Assembly (NCBI GenBank): GCA_033030425.1 | Contig: JAUFSD010000013.1 | Coordinates: forward strand, 682,001-746,000 | Direction: 5' to 3' | From: Verpa conica | Taxonomy: Eukaryota > Ascomycota > Pezizomycetes > Pezizales > Morchellaceae | Length of the DNA stretch: 64,000 bases | In this document: positions 25,559-36,902 of the stretch, piece by piece | Position numbering within the stretch: the first letter of the stretch is position 1 | Layout of the letters: each line of letters begins with the position of its first letter | Notes under the pieces: generated by a model | What the model saw: the letters and a program-made list of their open reading frames with translations, nothing else | Told to the model about the DNA's origin: nothing | Database searches by the model: none | Program-made: the position numbers and the translations under genes

Positions 25559-27729
25559 TGATTATTTCTGAAAGGGATTGAGATATGTGTTTCAGGGCAA
25601 TCCTAGGACTCTATGTGAGAAACTAGAGGATAGAGGGAGGTTATGTTGTGGAGTATGGCTCGATCTTGTCTCAAACAACACGCTAAACGGCTTTGTTGAT
25701 ACTTACCATACACTAAACCGAGTTAGGTTTGATTTGGGACAAGGCTGAATTATTTATATATAAAATCACTATATTAACTAACGTTATAAACACAATGTTT
25801 AAACTTTGGAGATAAAATAAGGCAGTTCCCTAGTAGTTCTTGGGTTGTCGGCGAGTTCATCCCATGTATCTATGATTAGTTTATTCATTCATTCGACTTT
25901 CATCATCCTACGAAGGTTATCCACAGCGCATGCGCAGCTACAGCCTCAATTATTACTCTAAGTCGTACATAGTATTTTATAATCTAAATTAGTGTTCGAT
26001 AAGATATGTAAGAAAACCTTGTGATGAACTTTTGAAAAATGCTTGCTGATTTGTATCCACCTGTTTCTTATCGGGCTGGATCCCGGGAAGACGATGAATG
26101 AGTGAATGAATTATAAATACATGTTGAGAAGACGATGATAAATGTATCGTCTAGGAGACTATATGCAGAGCTCTTATAGAAGGTACTTTATATATAGATA
26201 TAGCAGAAAGCGGTAAGACAATAAATCATGGTACTTTCCTACTGGTATGTGAGAGTATGTGAGATCCCACGCCTGAAGATTGTGGAACCATAGAACTAGG
26301 GTATACAAAGGCATCTGGTGAGCAGAAGACAGAAGATGGCGGCGCATGTATCTATAAGGCCATTACTCAGAGCATAGAATCAGCGCATCTGGCATCAGTA
26401 TAACCTCTCTTAAAAGTACTGCTGCTATTATATAATTCTTCTAGGTAGCTGCTGACTCGTGAAATGCTTTACCCTATCTAAAGCAGATTAGCATCATAGT
26501 AGCAGAACCCTAGCCTCTAGCCTCATCATTCTCCATTGCAGAGGTACGATTTTTATAAATTCTCTGACTGAGAAACTGCTTTTAAAAACCATCCACGAGA
26601 CATAAGTAAAAGAGCTTTACGAGCCAAAAATGCTTAACCCTAGTGAAAAGCTAAATAAAAATAATTTAGTCCCACCTACCATGTAGTTTGCTACCCTATG
26701 GTGCCACACAGCAAACATGGAGACTATTCTTGGGGCTACGTTGTGGCACACGCTAACAGTAAAGACTAAGGTCACTAGCCACAACCTATCTTTTCGGTAC
26801 AGTCCAGAATAGCATAATATAGATTATCTCTCCTCGACAATATAATCATAAAACTTATTATCCCCCTTTAAGATTCACCCTGTCTCATCAATTTGATTTT
26901 ATTCGTCCGATACACGACACAGCCTACAAATATTAAACTAGCATTAGAAAAACTCATGCACCCCTAAAGAGCCACGGCTCTATATACACACCCACCCCCG
27001 AGACAAATTAACGAAATCAGGTACCCACCAACCCAAAACTTCTACCGAGGTACAAACTCCTATAATCCAACATTCTCCAATTAAAATAACACTCGATCAT
27101 AGCTCGCCCCCCCCCCCCCTGCTTTGTGGCTATGTACCCCTGGTTTCTAAGTGTTCCATCGCATTCATGCGCGTTGCCAGGGTTAGGGGTGCGGGAGAGT
27201 AATCTATCTATCGTATGTAGTACATATCTCTAATGTCTTGCATGAAACTCGCGTCGAAGATTAACGAGAGACAAGAAGGGACCGACTCCCGACGGGGATC
27301 AAAGCGTTTTTTCCCTTTTCTTTTCTTTTTACGTGTCAAGGACTAATATGTAGGTTTTTATTATTATTACGCGTTTTGAGCTTATGATAAGATAACTAGT
27401 GATGAAAACAACCCTGCAGTTTTGATATAATAGTTACTACAACGCAAATAGAATTAAAGTAAAAACAGATAAAAATAACTTTCAGTAAATAAGAGTATCG
27501 AGCTAGTACTAGGAAGAAAATACAAGTAAAGTAACAAATAAAACTAAATCAAAACAGTAAACACCCATTCCGTCCTACCCCCGACCTAATCCAACCCTGG
27601 TAACTTTTTCATATACGCCATTTCCCTCCTCGTCTTAGCCTATATTCCTATCTTCCAGATCCCACTATCCCCCTTGTTGTCTGGTAAATGAACATCTCTC
27701 GGCCCCTTAGTCACTACCACCCGGGTAAC
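25559..27729. other. Intergenic spacer
   Basis: A 2.2-kb AT-rich spacer between the decayed gene and the 3' end of the bHLH gene. It has a run of 13 C at 27107-27119 and many short AT palindromes. No supported coding or RNA feature. Confidence 0.5.
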
Positions 27730-28435
27730 TCAGCGCAGCTCCGGCGGAATCTCTCCGCCGAGAGCTTGAATCCTCTGTATCAACTGCTGGCGCTCATTAA
27801 GGACATCGCGCATATGATCCACAGCTATCAGTCGGGTTAGTACCATTCAACTTCCAAACTAAGAGAGAGAATGGGGGCCACAAACATTTCTTCAACACGA
27901 TGCTCTCGCTCCTTCCCTGCCCCTCCAAGCCGGGGACAATTTCCGTAAGCCTATCAAACCCTTCCCTAATCGCCATACGTCTTTTCTGCTCAGACGCGAT
28001 ATGGTTGTTCTTCTTCTCCTGCTCGCTGAGACGGGGGCGTTCGTTGGCCATTCTTGTTTCGCTGTCTTCGTCTGCTTCTGTTGGCCTAGTCGGTGTGGTA
28101 TCTTCTGCTTTCCCGGCTTTGGGGGCTCGTCTTTGACGTTTCTGGGACGGGCCTGAGGGTGTTGCTGAGGGCTGTGGTGGGTTGCTACTCGAGGAGTCGG
28201 AGTCGCTGGGGCGTTTATAGGGCGATGTAACTGAGGGGGCTGATTTGGGAGCTACCGGAGTAGTTGGGGGTGCGTCGGCGGAGGTTTCGTTGGAGGATGA
28301 AGATGAGGATGCACCGGAGGACCTTTCTGTTGAAGAAGCCTTTAAAGCAGTTGCAGATGCAAGAGTAGAGGGAGATGTAGATGGTAGAGAGGCTTGACCC
28401 TGGGGACTTTGATGAGGACTATGATTTCCAGCCAT
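27730..28435 (-). CDS. bHLH transcription factor, Ino4-like
   Basis: Two minus-strand exons, 28435..27886 and 27824..27730, joined over a 61-base intron (GTTTGT donor, ACTAAC branch), give 214 residues. The first 120 residues are low-complexity Ser/Pro/Thr. The C-terminal domain is a basic helix-loop-helix: basic region NNHIASEQKRR with the His-Glu-Arg set that reads E-box CANNTG sites, helix 1 FDRLTEIVPGL, a short loop, helix 2 SESIVLKKSVDHMRDVL, then ERQQLIQRI and a GGEIPPEL tail. This arrangement is typical of fungal Ino4-type partners that regulate phospholipid synthesis as heterodimers. The spliced second exon is needed to complete helix 2, which supports the intron. Precise target genes cannot be read from sequence. 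Confidence 0.88.
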
Positions 28436-30443
28436 GGAGACGGTGTTTATATAGATTCCTTCTACCCATGGGAGGTAGATAGGAACCCTGGGAGAATGGT
28501 GTAGTGTAACTATTGAAAGGAGGAGGAGGATTGAGATGGGGTGGAGATGAAGGGAGACAGAGAGAAAGGAAGGAAGGGAGATGACTCCGAGGTTTAGAAA
28601 GGGCGTGAGAATGCAGTATCGATGGGAGCACCGTTAGATGAGCGTGACGAGAATCCGATGCATTGACCCCCGCAGCATAAGCGAACGGATATGCAGGTAG
28701 ATGATTGAACGGTATGTATCCTCGGGACGATGAATGAATGGTGATAGGGAGATAGGACAGACACAGGAACCACAAGACACACGAGACAACAGCCAGCCAA
28801 AAGAGGGAAATTAATTGCAAGGACTCCCGCAGAAATTAAAAAAGAAAGAAAAAGAAAAAAAACAGAAAAAAACAACCACAAGCCCTCCTAGCCCTCTCTC
28901 ACTCCCTCACTCGCTACCCCAGGGCCTACAGAACCACTAGACTGTTTCCGCTTCTTTCACGAGCGAAGGGGAGGGGAGGGATATTGTTTCGACTGGTGTT
29001 GGAGGCGAGATCGTGAATAATGCCTGGACGTCCCAAGATTTGGTGCCTGCCTGTGAGATTAACTTGACTTTCACACCTGTCTTCGGGTATCGACGGGCCG
29101 GGGTAGGATCTGGGCTGGGTTCCTAAAGCAACCAGACCAGCCTTCCTCTCCTTCACGAGCGCTACCAGGGGAGAGGGGGGGGGGTAGTTGCTGCGAGCGC
29201 GAACAGGAAGATGCTACCCAAAGAGTGAGGAGGAAGAAGAGGAGGAGGAGAGAAAGAGGAGAGAAGAGATGGAAGGGGAGATGCAGTCAGTTTGAGAAGG
29301 GAAGGAGGGGGAGGGAAAGCTGAAGATGTCTGACTGACGTGCGTGACTGGAGATCCGATGAACTGCCAGACACAAAAGTAAAGATCCCACAGCTCTCGAG
29401 CTACACAGAGCGGGGTCCCGTGCATGGGTGGAGGGGGGTGCACTGGGTCCAGCGATCAGGAAATCGTAACGCCGGCTTCTTGCCTCGATGCATTTCCCGG
29501 GGAAGTGAAGAAGAAAGGCGAAACCCCGTCGCCAAATTGGCGATAGAGTGTGCACTCTACGTGCCTGATAGGGGACGTGCCCATCACAGACGATTATTGA
29601 TCTTCGTCTTTATGCGTCTTCACGTGTCAAAATAGATGCACAATCCAAGTCAATAGGATGATAGGGATGGAAAGGTACGTATGTGCTACATCAAGCCCAT
29701 CGGTCTCTCCTGGTTTCGGACGGTCCGGACCAAGGTTATCCCACGGCCCTTGTGGTACCGCCGAGGCAAGTTGTCTCTGTACCTGCGACCAGAGTACTTA
29801 TAGCAGAGTACATGCATGTACTCTACTAAAGGACTCAACGGCTATCGACAAAAGGGAAAAAGGAACAAACGACATGCCGCCTACGTACCTCTGTTCCACA
29901 GCAGCTTGGGGGCTGTGGCCACTGACCACCGCGCGGACCGTTGCAACACCCCCCCCCCCCCCCCATTCAAGATCCACTGACGGGCGACCCAAGATTCCCG
30001 AGTCAATGCGATTTGCGCTCTCTACCATGGCAGTTAATGCACACAATACCCTCATGCGGTGGCCCTTGTCGGACCCTGCATAATCTACGCTTAGGTTTCG
30101 TGGGTATGTAACGGTTTTTTTATCTTCCACAGCCGCCTTCCCGCATATTTCTCATGTACCCCCCCTTTTTATTTATTTATTTTATTTTAAATCTCGTTGT
30201 AGGTCTTCCCGTCGAGCCCTTCTCGGCTCTTTTTGAGTACTGACCACCCTTGTAAAGTTTTTTCCCCCCCTCCTTCATTTCTTCCCTGTAAAATTCATGC
30301 GTACCGAATATCTCATACCAGGAAATCTCCCCCCAGAGATCGTGCCTTGGTCCTTATGAGATATAATCGTGGTAATCCAAGAATATTTTTGATTTACAGT
30401 AACACAGAATATAGTAGAATTACCAGGGCCATGCACGTACCCA
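28436..30443. other. Long upstream region of the bHLH gene and downstream flank of ThrRS
   Basis: Two kilobases with no supported gene. On the minus (bHLH) strand there are pyrimidine-rich tracts at about 28500-28600 and 29210-29330, the usual look of fungal 5' leaders and promoters. A perfect 20-bp palindrome is at 29805-29824 and a run of 16 C at 29949-29964. The many open frames here are Pro/Ser-rich products of these biased tracts. Confidence 0.55.
29805..29824. promoter_or_regulatory. Perfect 20-bp palindrome
   Basis: AGAGTACATGCATGTACTCT is its own reverse complement, and the flanks continue the symmetry imperfectly. It lies 1.4 kb upstream of the bHLH start. It could bind a dimeric regulator or be a cruciform-prone scar; nothing in the sequence decides. 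Confidence 0.4.
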
Positions 30444-32080
30444 TTATGCATACTCGTCCTCCAACCTCAGGAAGTGCTCATAGACCTCACTTGTGGTCAT
30501 ATCCTTCTTCTTGAGCTTCTGATCCCGAGATGCCTCCCCCGACACAGTCACAGTATCAACGGACACAGTCCCCGCGCCCACGTTTTTCTCTCCAACCACA
30601 ATTATGTAGTTGTAGCGCTTCATCCTAGCCGCCCTGATCTTCTTGCTCAGAGAATTACTACTCTCGTCGATATCAACTGCAAATGTGCGTCTGCTCATGG
30701 GGAGCGGGCGGACCCCATCCTTACTCTCATTCTCCCTCACGCCAGATATCGTATCTCTAGCTGCACGCGCATATGCTAGTATTCCCTCCGTGCAAGCTAC
30801 AGGAATGACGATCGCCTGCCTCGGCGATAACCAGAACGGCCACTTTCCATCATAGTGCTCCATGAGCAAAGCCATAAACCTCTCGAAGCTACCGAGGATG
30901 GCACGATGGATGATCACAGGCGTCACCAGCCCACTTTTCTCTAGTTCCTTTGGGTCTGTAGACACTACACCTTTCTGCTCGCTCTCCGGTGCAGGCGCCA
31001 TATACCCCAGTCCAAACCTTCTAGGAAGTTGAAAATCCAGCTGGATGGTCGCTGTCTGATGCTGCTTACCGTCAGAATCGGTAACGAGGATGTCGATCTT
31101 CGGTCCATAGAATGCTCCGTCTCCCTCATTGAGGGTCCAGGTAGATCCTGATTCCTCCAGGGAACTCTTGAGCGCTGCCTCGGCTCGATCCCACTCCTCT
31201 CGTGATCCGATAAAGTTTGTGGGACGTGTGGAGAGGACTAGCTTGTAGGAGGGAAGATGGAAGACCTTGTAGGCGGTATCAATAAACTGCAATGTTGATG
31301 AGATCTCCTGCGCGATTTGTGAGGGACGGCAGAAGATGTGCGCATCATCTTGGTGGAATTTCCGAACACGGGTGAGACCGCTGAGAGCTCCGGACTGCTC
31401 GTTTCTATCGAGTGTACATTAGTTCCAATATCCTGATCTATAATCACCCACTACCGAAAGATGATTCCGAAAAGCAAGAAAAAGAAAGAAAGACATAGCA
31501 GAACCCACCTATGCAACGGCGCAAAATCCGCATATCTCACAGGCAAATCCCTGAAACTCTTTGTAGCACTCGCATGTTTAAACAATAAACAATGGCCCGG
31601 ACAATTCATTGGCTTAAGTCCATACTCAGACTCCTGATTATCCTCCTCCAAATCCCTCCCTTCATCCTTCACCGGCCTATCCCCTCGACCCGTCACTTCA
31701 AACATATCCTTCTTGTAATTATCCCAGTGCCCACTCGTCTCCCATAACGACCGTTTGTAGATTGTAGGTGTGATTACTTCCTCATACCCATATACTGCGT
31801 ACTGTGCCCGCAGGAACGACTGTAGTTTATTAAAGACCCTTGCACCGTGCGGAAGGAACAGCGGCGAACCGGGGGATGCACCATGCGTTATAAGGAGATC
31901 CTGTGAATTTGCTATCGCACGGTGATCAGTTGGCTGTGGAGAGGATGTTGTCGGGGGTGCCGTGCATGATCCGCAGAATCTGTGCAATTGAGGTCGTAGG
32001 AGGGGAGGAATTGATCTAGTGGAGGTCACTAGGAGTGGGGTTCTCCGTTGGAGGAGTGTGAGTGCTTGGTTCCGCATCAA
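30444..32080 (-). CDS. MST1: Mitochondrial threonyl-tRNA synthetase
   Basis: Two minus-strand exons, 32080..31509 and 31404..30444, give 510 residues. The class II enzyme charges mitochondrial tRNA-Thr. Residues 1-40 are Arg/Ser/Leu-rich without acids, a mitochondrial presequence. There is no TGS or editing domain, and the length is close to the yeast mitochondrial enzyme rather than the roughly 730-residue cytosolic form. Signatures: LITHGASPGSPLFLPHGARV and YGYEEVITPTIYKRSLW (motif 1), MNCPGHC with the zinc-ligand Cys, RYADFAPLHR spliced to NEQSGALSGLTRVR and FHQDDAHIFC (motif 2), and HRAILGSFERFMALLMEHY (motif 3). The C-terminal 110 residues are the anticodon-binding domain (PFWLSPRQAIVIPV). 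The intron interrupts motif 2 exactly in phase. Confidence 0.93.
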
Positions 32081-33351
32081 GTCGTGGGTTGGAGAGGTAA
32101 GGCTCGTGAAAAATGCTTTGGTGTTTGGGTTGGATATTTGCCGGAATAGGAAAGCCGCAGAGCCGCGTATGGTGGGGTGGTGGTGCCCCGCGTGGCCGGG
32201 TAATGGGCGGTTATCAGGGCGCGTTGACTACAGGTACCGGGGGTGAATGTACTCGGGGTCAGCAAAAGTGGTTACGGAACCCTAGCTAGGCTAGGAAACA
32301 TAATCCATAAAGTGTCTAGCATAGATCCTCAACATCCCTTAGATAACTACTAGTATCAAGTAGATGAAGAACGTTCTCCTATAGTTATTCCTGAATCCCC
32401 TTTGAATTTCTTTCTGGTTTTGGGGGAGATATATATGCGCGAATTTCCCAGTGTTTCTTCCCCTCATATAAATAAGAAAAATTATAGAGACCCCATTTTC
32501 TCCTATATGTGGGTACAAACAAACATCAAGTCTATAGGCATCCGTTTCTCGGTACTTATACGTATACACAAGTACTTGGGTGTGCGTACATGAATGTACA
32601 GCCGTGTCTAACAAGTTTTAGAGCCCTCTCAACACAATGCAACGGTTTGAAACCCAACAAAATATTAGATTAACATAAAGACATAAGCAGAAAATATATA
32701 AATAATAAGAAAATATATAGATAAAAGTTACGCGATTTTTAGTTATTGTGATGCTGTAGTTTTTGTACTCGGCTATGTTGAGTGGCTCCAAGAACTTACT
32801 AGACACGTATATACGTATCTATTACGATTGAGTACCGCCTTCAAATATTACTAGGGAGGGTCGAGGAGAACACAATTATAGGTTGAAGTAAAGTTTCACA
32901 CCACTGCCATTCCTCTGTCTCATGCCCAGCCTAGGTACCTCACACGGTCTTTAATATAGTTCAATTAGTCCGGAAACCGTAGTTGACAACTCTTAAAAAA
33001 CACTCGGTGTAGAATTTTACATAATTAACTACTTTTAAGTTGTTAAACTAACTTTAGAAAGATTTTTTAGAGGGTAAAATATACACAGCGCGTGGGAGAA
33101 TGCATTTCAGCCGAGCCCAATCGATTCCTTAATTAACTAATTTCTAAGGGCCTAGCTACTAGCGCTTTGATATTAACTCTTAGCTCTACCGGGGGTAGGT
33201 TCAAAGGTCCTTTCATCTACCGTAACTCTACTTTGTGCTGTGGCTAAGAATAGTAAGTTCTTGGCTAGAGAGGGGTATTGGCAGTATTGGCAGAGTTTTC
33301 ATCGGGTTCATGCAGCTCTCCAGGAAGCCCAAGGGAAAAATCCCGGTTCAC
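32081..33351. other. Intergenic spacer
   Basis: An AT-rich 1.3-kb spacer between the ThrRS start and the LINE. It contains the ThrRS promoter side. No coding frame, RNA gene or clear repeat is recognised. Confidence 0.5.
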
Positions 33352-33367
33352 ACAAACATCACCCATA
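33352..33367. repeat. Target-site duplication of the LINE, 3' side
   Basis: ACAAACATCACCCATA is repeated without mismatch at 38479-38494, at the other end of the element. It directly abuts the poly(A) tail (poly-T on this strand). Confidence 0.93.
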
Positions 33368-33627
33368 ATTTTTTTTTTTTTTTTTTTTTGAACTCAAGTG
33401 ATTTTATTATTCTGGGTACAAAATCTGGTATGCAGTATAAACTATGACCTAAAAAGAACCCTTCCCCTTCCTAAAAATAAAACTCGTCCCCTTACAAAAT
33501 TCCAAACTTATAAAATAAACACAAAAGAAAATTTAACAAATAAAATGCACTGCACGTTTCTGTCCTTCTTTTGGTGACTTATTGTCTTGTTGCCGTTATA
33601 CACGGGCTTGGTAGAATTGCTGGCTCC

Positions 33628-36600
33628 TTATGCTTCAGAGTAAGTGATAGAGGTGAGGGAGGACATGGTGGAGGGGGATGGCACTGGTGACGGGAGTGCC
33701 TTCTTTGGAAAATTGATCTTGTTTTGTACAACAAAGGCTCCGACAAGAAGCGATAGAGCTTCAGAGCTCCAAATTTCGTCAAGGGAGCTAACGTTAGGCA
33801 GTAAGGAATCTCTGGAGGCGGAGAGACTAGGGCAGTGTAAAAGAACATGCTCTGTGGTTTCGGGAGAGAGGGAACACCTGGGACAGATGTCGGTTGTGTG
33901 AAGATTAATCCACGACTTGTGAGCGTTTAAATAGCTCTTTTCCACACGCATTTGGTGGAGACGGGAGGACTGATACTTGTGAAGGGACATGAAATATGGT
34001 GTTGTGAGCGAACAGCCGTATTTGTAGTAGCTGGGTGGGGGGTAGAGAATCTCCCAATTCTTTAGGAGTTGTTGTTTGATAGCCATAGAATAGTTTTTGT
34101 GGCTAAGGTTGGAGCCTAGTAGCGGTTTTATGAGGGAGCCTAAGAACTCGATGGGCAGGTGAGTGACTCCTGCCTTGGCGGTTGAGTTCCATTTTTTGGG
34201 GGGATTGGGAAGCTTTTTGAGAAGCTCGGAGTGCGAATAGCTCCGTTCCGGTGAAACGGTTGGGAAGGAGATGTCAAACCGGGCCGTAACTGGATTGTTA
34301 AGGGGGTGAGCTGTTGCGACTCTAATAGCGTGTTTAATTTTAAGATAGTGAAGATAGAGCACTAATGGGGGAGTGGAGGCCTCTGCCCATAAGGCGTGTA
34401 GATTGGTTGCTCTAAAGCAGCCGAGAGCCCATCTGAGGACGGAGTTCCAGAAGACCTCCATTTCTTTTAGGGCTGAGGTGGGGGTAAAGAGTGTGGCACC
34501 ATAGGTGAGCATAGGGCGAATAGCGAGGGTAGCTAGTTTCCTGCAATTACTTGAGGAGAGTCCTTTCCCGGGGGAGGAAAATCTATGAAGGATGCCAAAG
34601 GAAGCCTGGGCAGAGGCCAGTCTCCTTAGGAAGTGATCGTTTGGGTTGAATGCAGGTGACAGCCAGTAGCCTACTCACCGGACTATGGGTTTTGGATGAA
34701 AGGTGTGCCCATCGATACACACAGGGAGATGTGAGATGGGTGACTTGTCTCTGGGGGTGCGCCAGTGCATCAGCTCAGTTTTAGCAACTGAGAAGGACAC
34801 GTTACGGGGGGCTGCATCGTTTTTGAGACGATAGTAATTTTCTTGAAGTAAAAGAATGTTTTCCTCCACAGTGGGGGAGGCAACCGTGATGGCAAAATCG
34901 TCGACGTACGATAAGGTAATGCCTGGCAAGGGTTCCAAATGATGTAAAACACTAACGTAAATAACAAATAATAAAGGAGAGATGGGGGATCCTTGGGGGA
35001 CCCCTACTTGAACAGGAACAGCTAGCTTGGGGGAGCCTTTGTAAAGGAGGGTGACCCAGCGATCGGATAAAAAGGAGACAATCCAATTAACCATGTAGGA
35101 GGGAGCGGACTGCGATGTGAGGATAGAGGCGAGGGTGTGTTTAACCACATTGTCAAAGCCCCCTTTGATATCCAAAAAGAGGGTGGAAACTTTAAGTTTC
35201 GCTAGCTGCATAGCTCTAATTTCATTATGAAAGACTGTGGTGGCGTCTGAGGTAGAGAGGCTTGCGACTGAGCCGCACTGGTGTGGGTGTACTAGCCCGG
35301 TAGCTTTCGCTATTTTTGCTAGTCTGAGTGTGACAACTTTCTCCAAAATTTTTGAAAATGTTTGGAGGAGTACTATTATTCGATAGGAAGAGGTGGCTGA
35401 GTAGTCGTCTTTGCCTGGTTTGGCTAGAACTACACCGTTTGCCTTTTTAAGGGAAAGTGGGTGATACCCGTGTTTTAAAAGAGGGGTAAGAATTCTGGGA
35501 ATGACTGTCGGGTTAATTCTATGAATGCCTTTCCATACCGAGTAAGGAATGGAGTCTGGGCCCGGTGCTGAAAGATTCGAGGTTTTGGAAAGAACGGATT
35601 GAACTTCTTCCGGTGTAATGACAGGGACGTTATAGTGACGTAGGGGGACGGGGGAACCAGTATCAGGTCTTGGGGGAAAGAACGCTTTTACTAAATTTTC
35701 ATTTAGTATTTGGGGTGTGGAGGAGTTGGGAATGGAGGGTATCCGGTCCTCTGATCTGGTGGCCATTTTCTTAAGGCGCCACATGTCGGAAGGGGAGGCG
35801 TTGGACACAAACGTGTTCCAATGGTCGCGTTTGGCCTTTTTGATAGCGTTAAAGTAGGCATTCTTGGCCGCTTTTAGCTCAAATGGGGGGGAAAGTCCTT
35901 TGCGGTAGGATTTATGGACACTGTGGTAGATGGATCTTAACTGAGAAAGATTGGGGTTCCACCAGGGCTTTGACCACGATGAAACTTTTTTTGTGGGGGT
36001 ATGTAAAAGGAGTGTGTTGTGGAGTTGATTAAAGGACTCGTCGAACCAGTTATCTAGATTGGAGAAGTCTGAGGATAATTGGAACTGACTTAGTTGGGGA
36101 GTTATGAGGTCCCAATTAACGAGGGACCAGTTAGGGGTATTATAGGGAGTAAAGTCGGAGCCGGGGGGGACCAACTGACAGAGGATCACTCTGTGGTCTG
36201 AGCCGGAGGAAACTGGTAAAATAAGCCATTTTGAAACTAGTTGGACTGCAGGTTGATTTGCCCAAGTAAAATCGATAACACTATGTCGCTTCCTTGGGTC
36301 TGGGGAGATTCTGGTGAACTTCCCAGGGGTGTTAATAAGCGAAAAGCCAAGTTGGTTGGCTAGCCTAAAATAGGGAGTGGAAAGATTTAGTTCTGTTGAC
36401 GAGAACTTTCGTAGTGGGTCCGCAGCGGGGGAGTGAACGTTAAAGTCTCCGACCACAACGGTGGGAATGGATAAGGCTGGAAAAGCCATGTGAGGGGGAA
36501 TAGATCTAACGGAATCGGACACTTGTCTATTGTAAACATTGACAAGTGCTAAAGATGAGAACGAGTGACTTGAAGATGTTAAATGTAATGTAATAAAAAT

Positions 36601-36897
36601 AATGTCTCCGCGGTGTGAGGGGGACTGGGTAACGGAATTTTTGTCCAAAAAGGAGAGGTTAACATAAAAGCACACCGACACCTTATCTGTCTGAAGTGTG
36701 GGTGTGGGTTTAAAAAGAGCGAAATTAGGTGCAATTAAAGGAGAACGATTAAATAAGGGGGGTTCTTGCACAGCTATAACCTGTGCCGAGTGAACTACTG
36801 GATTTGAGAATAGAGAAAGAAACACATTATTGCTCCCGGCGCAGTTGTGTTGGATGATGTTAAGTGAGGGATTGTGTTTAGTGGTCGTACTAAACAT
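33628..36897 (-). pseudogene. LINE ORF2: endonuclease and reverse transcriptase, one in-frame stop
   Basis: One frame of 1090 codons runs from the ATG at 36897 to 33628, broken only by a TGA at 34677-34675 after codon 740. The N-terminal 230 residues are an APE-type endonuclease (IQHNCAGSN, VGDFNVHSP, SGSDHRVI). The reverse transcriptase has SAPGPDSIPYSVW, FLDIKGGFDNV, GVPQGSPISPLLF and the catalytic YVDD box. After the stop the frame continues with a thumb region (YWLSPAF, RPMLTYGATLF) and a C-terminal zinc motif CPRCSL with HVLLHC. The stop stands where relatives have Trp in a WLGYWL motif, so it is a G-to-A change (C-to-T on the other strand). This copy is unlikely to be autonomous. Confidence 0.92.
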
Positions 36898-36902
36898 TTT
36901 TT

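Noticed and set aside
28419..29635. Overlapping frames of about 90-133 codons on both strands.
   Set aside because: They are Ser/Pro/Leu-rich translations of pyrimidine or purine tracts in the bHLH upstream region, with no family resemblance.
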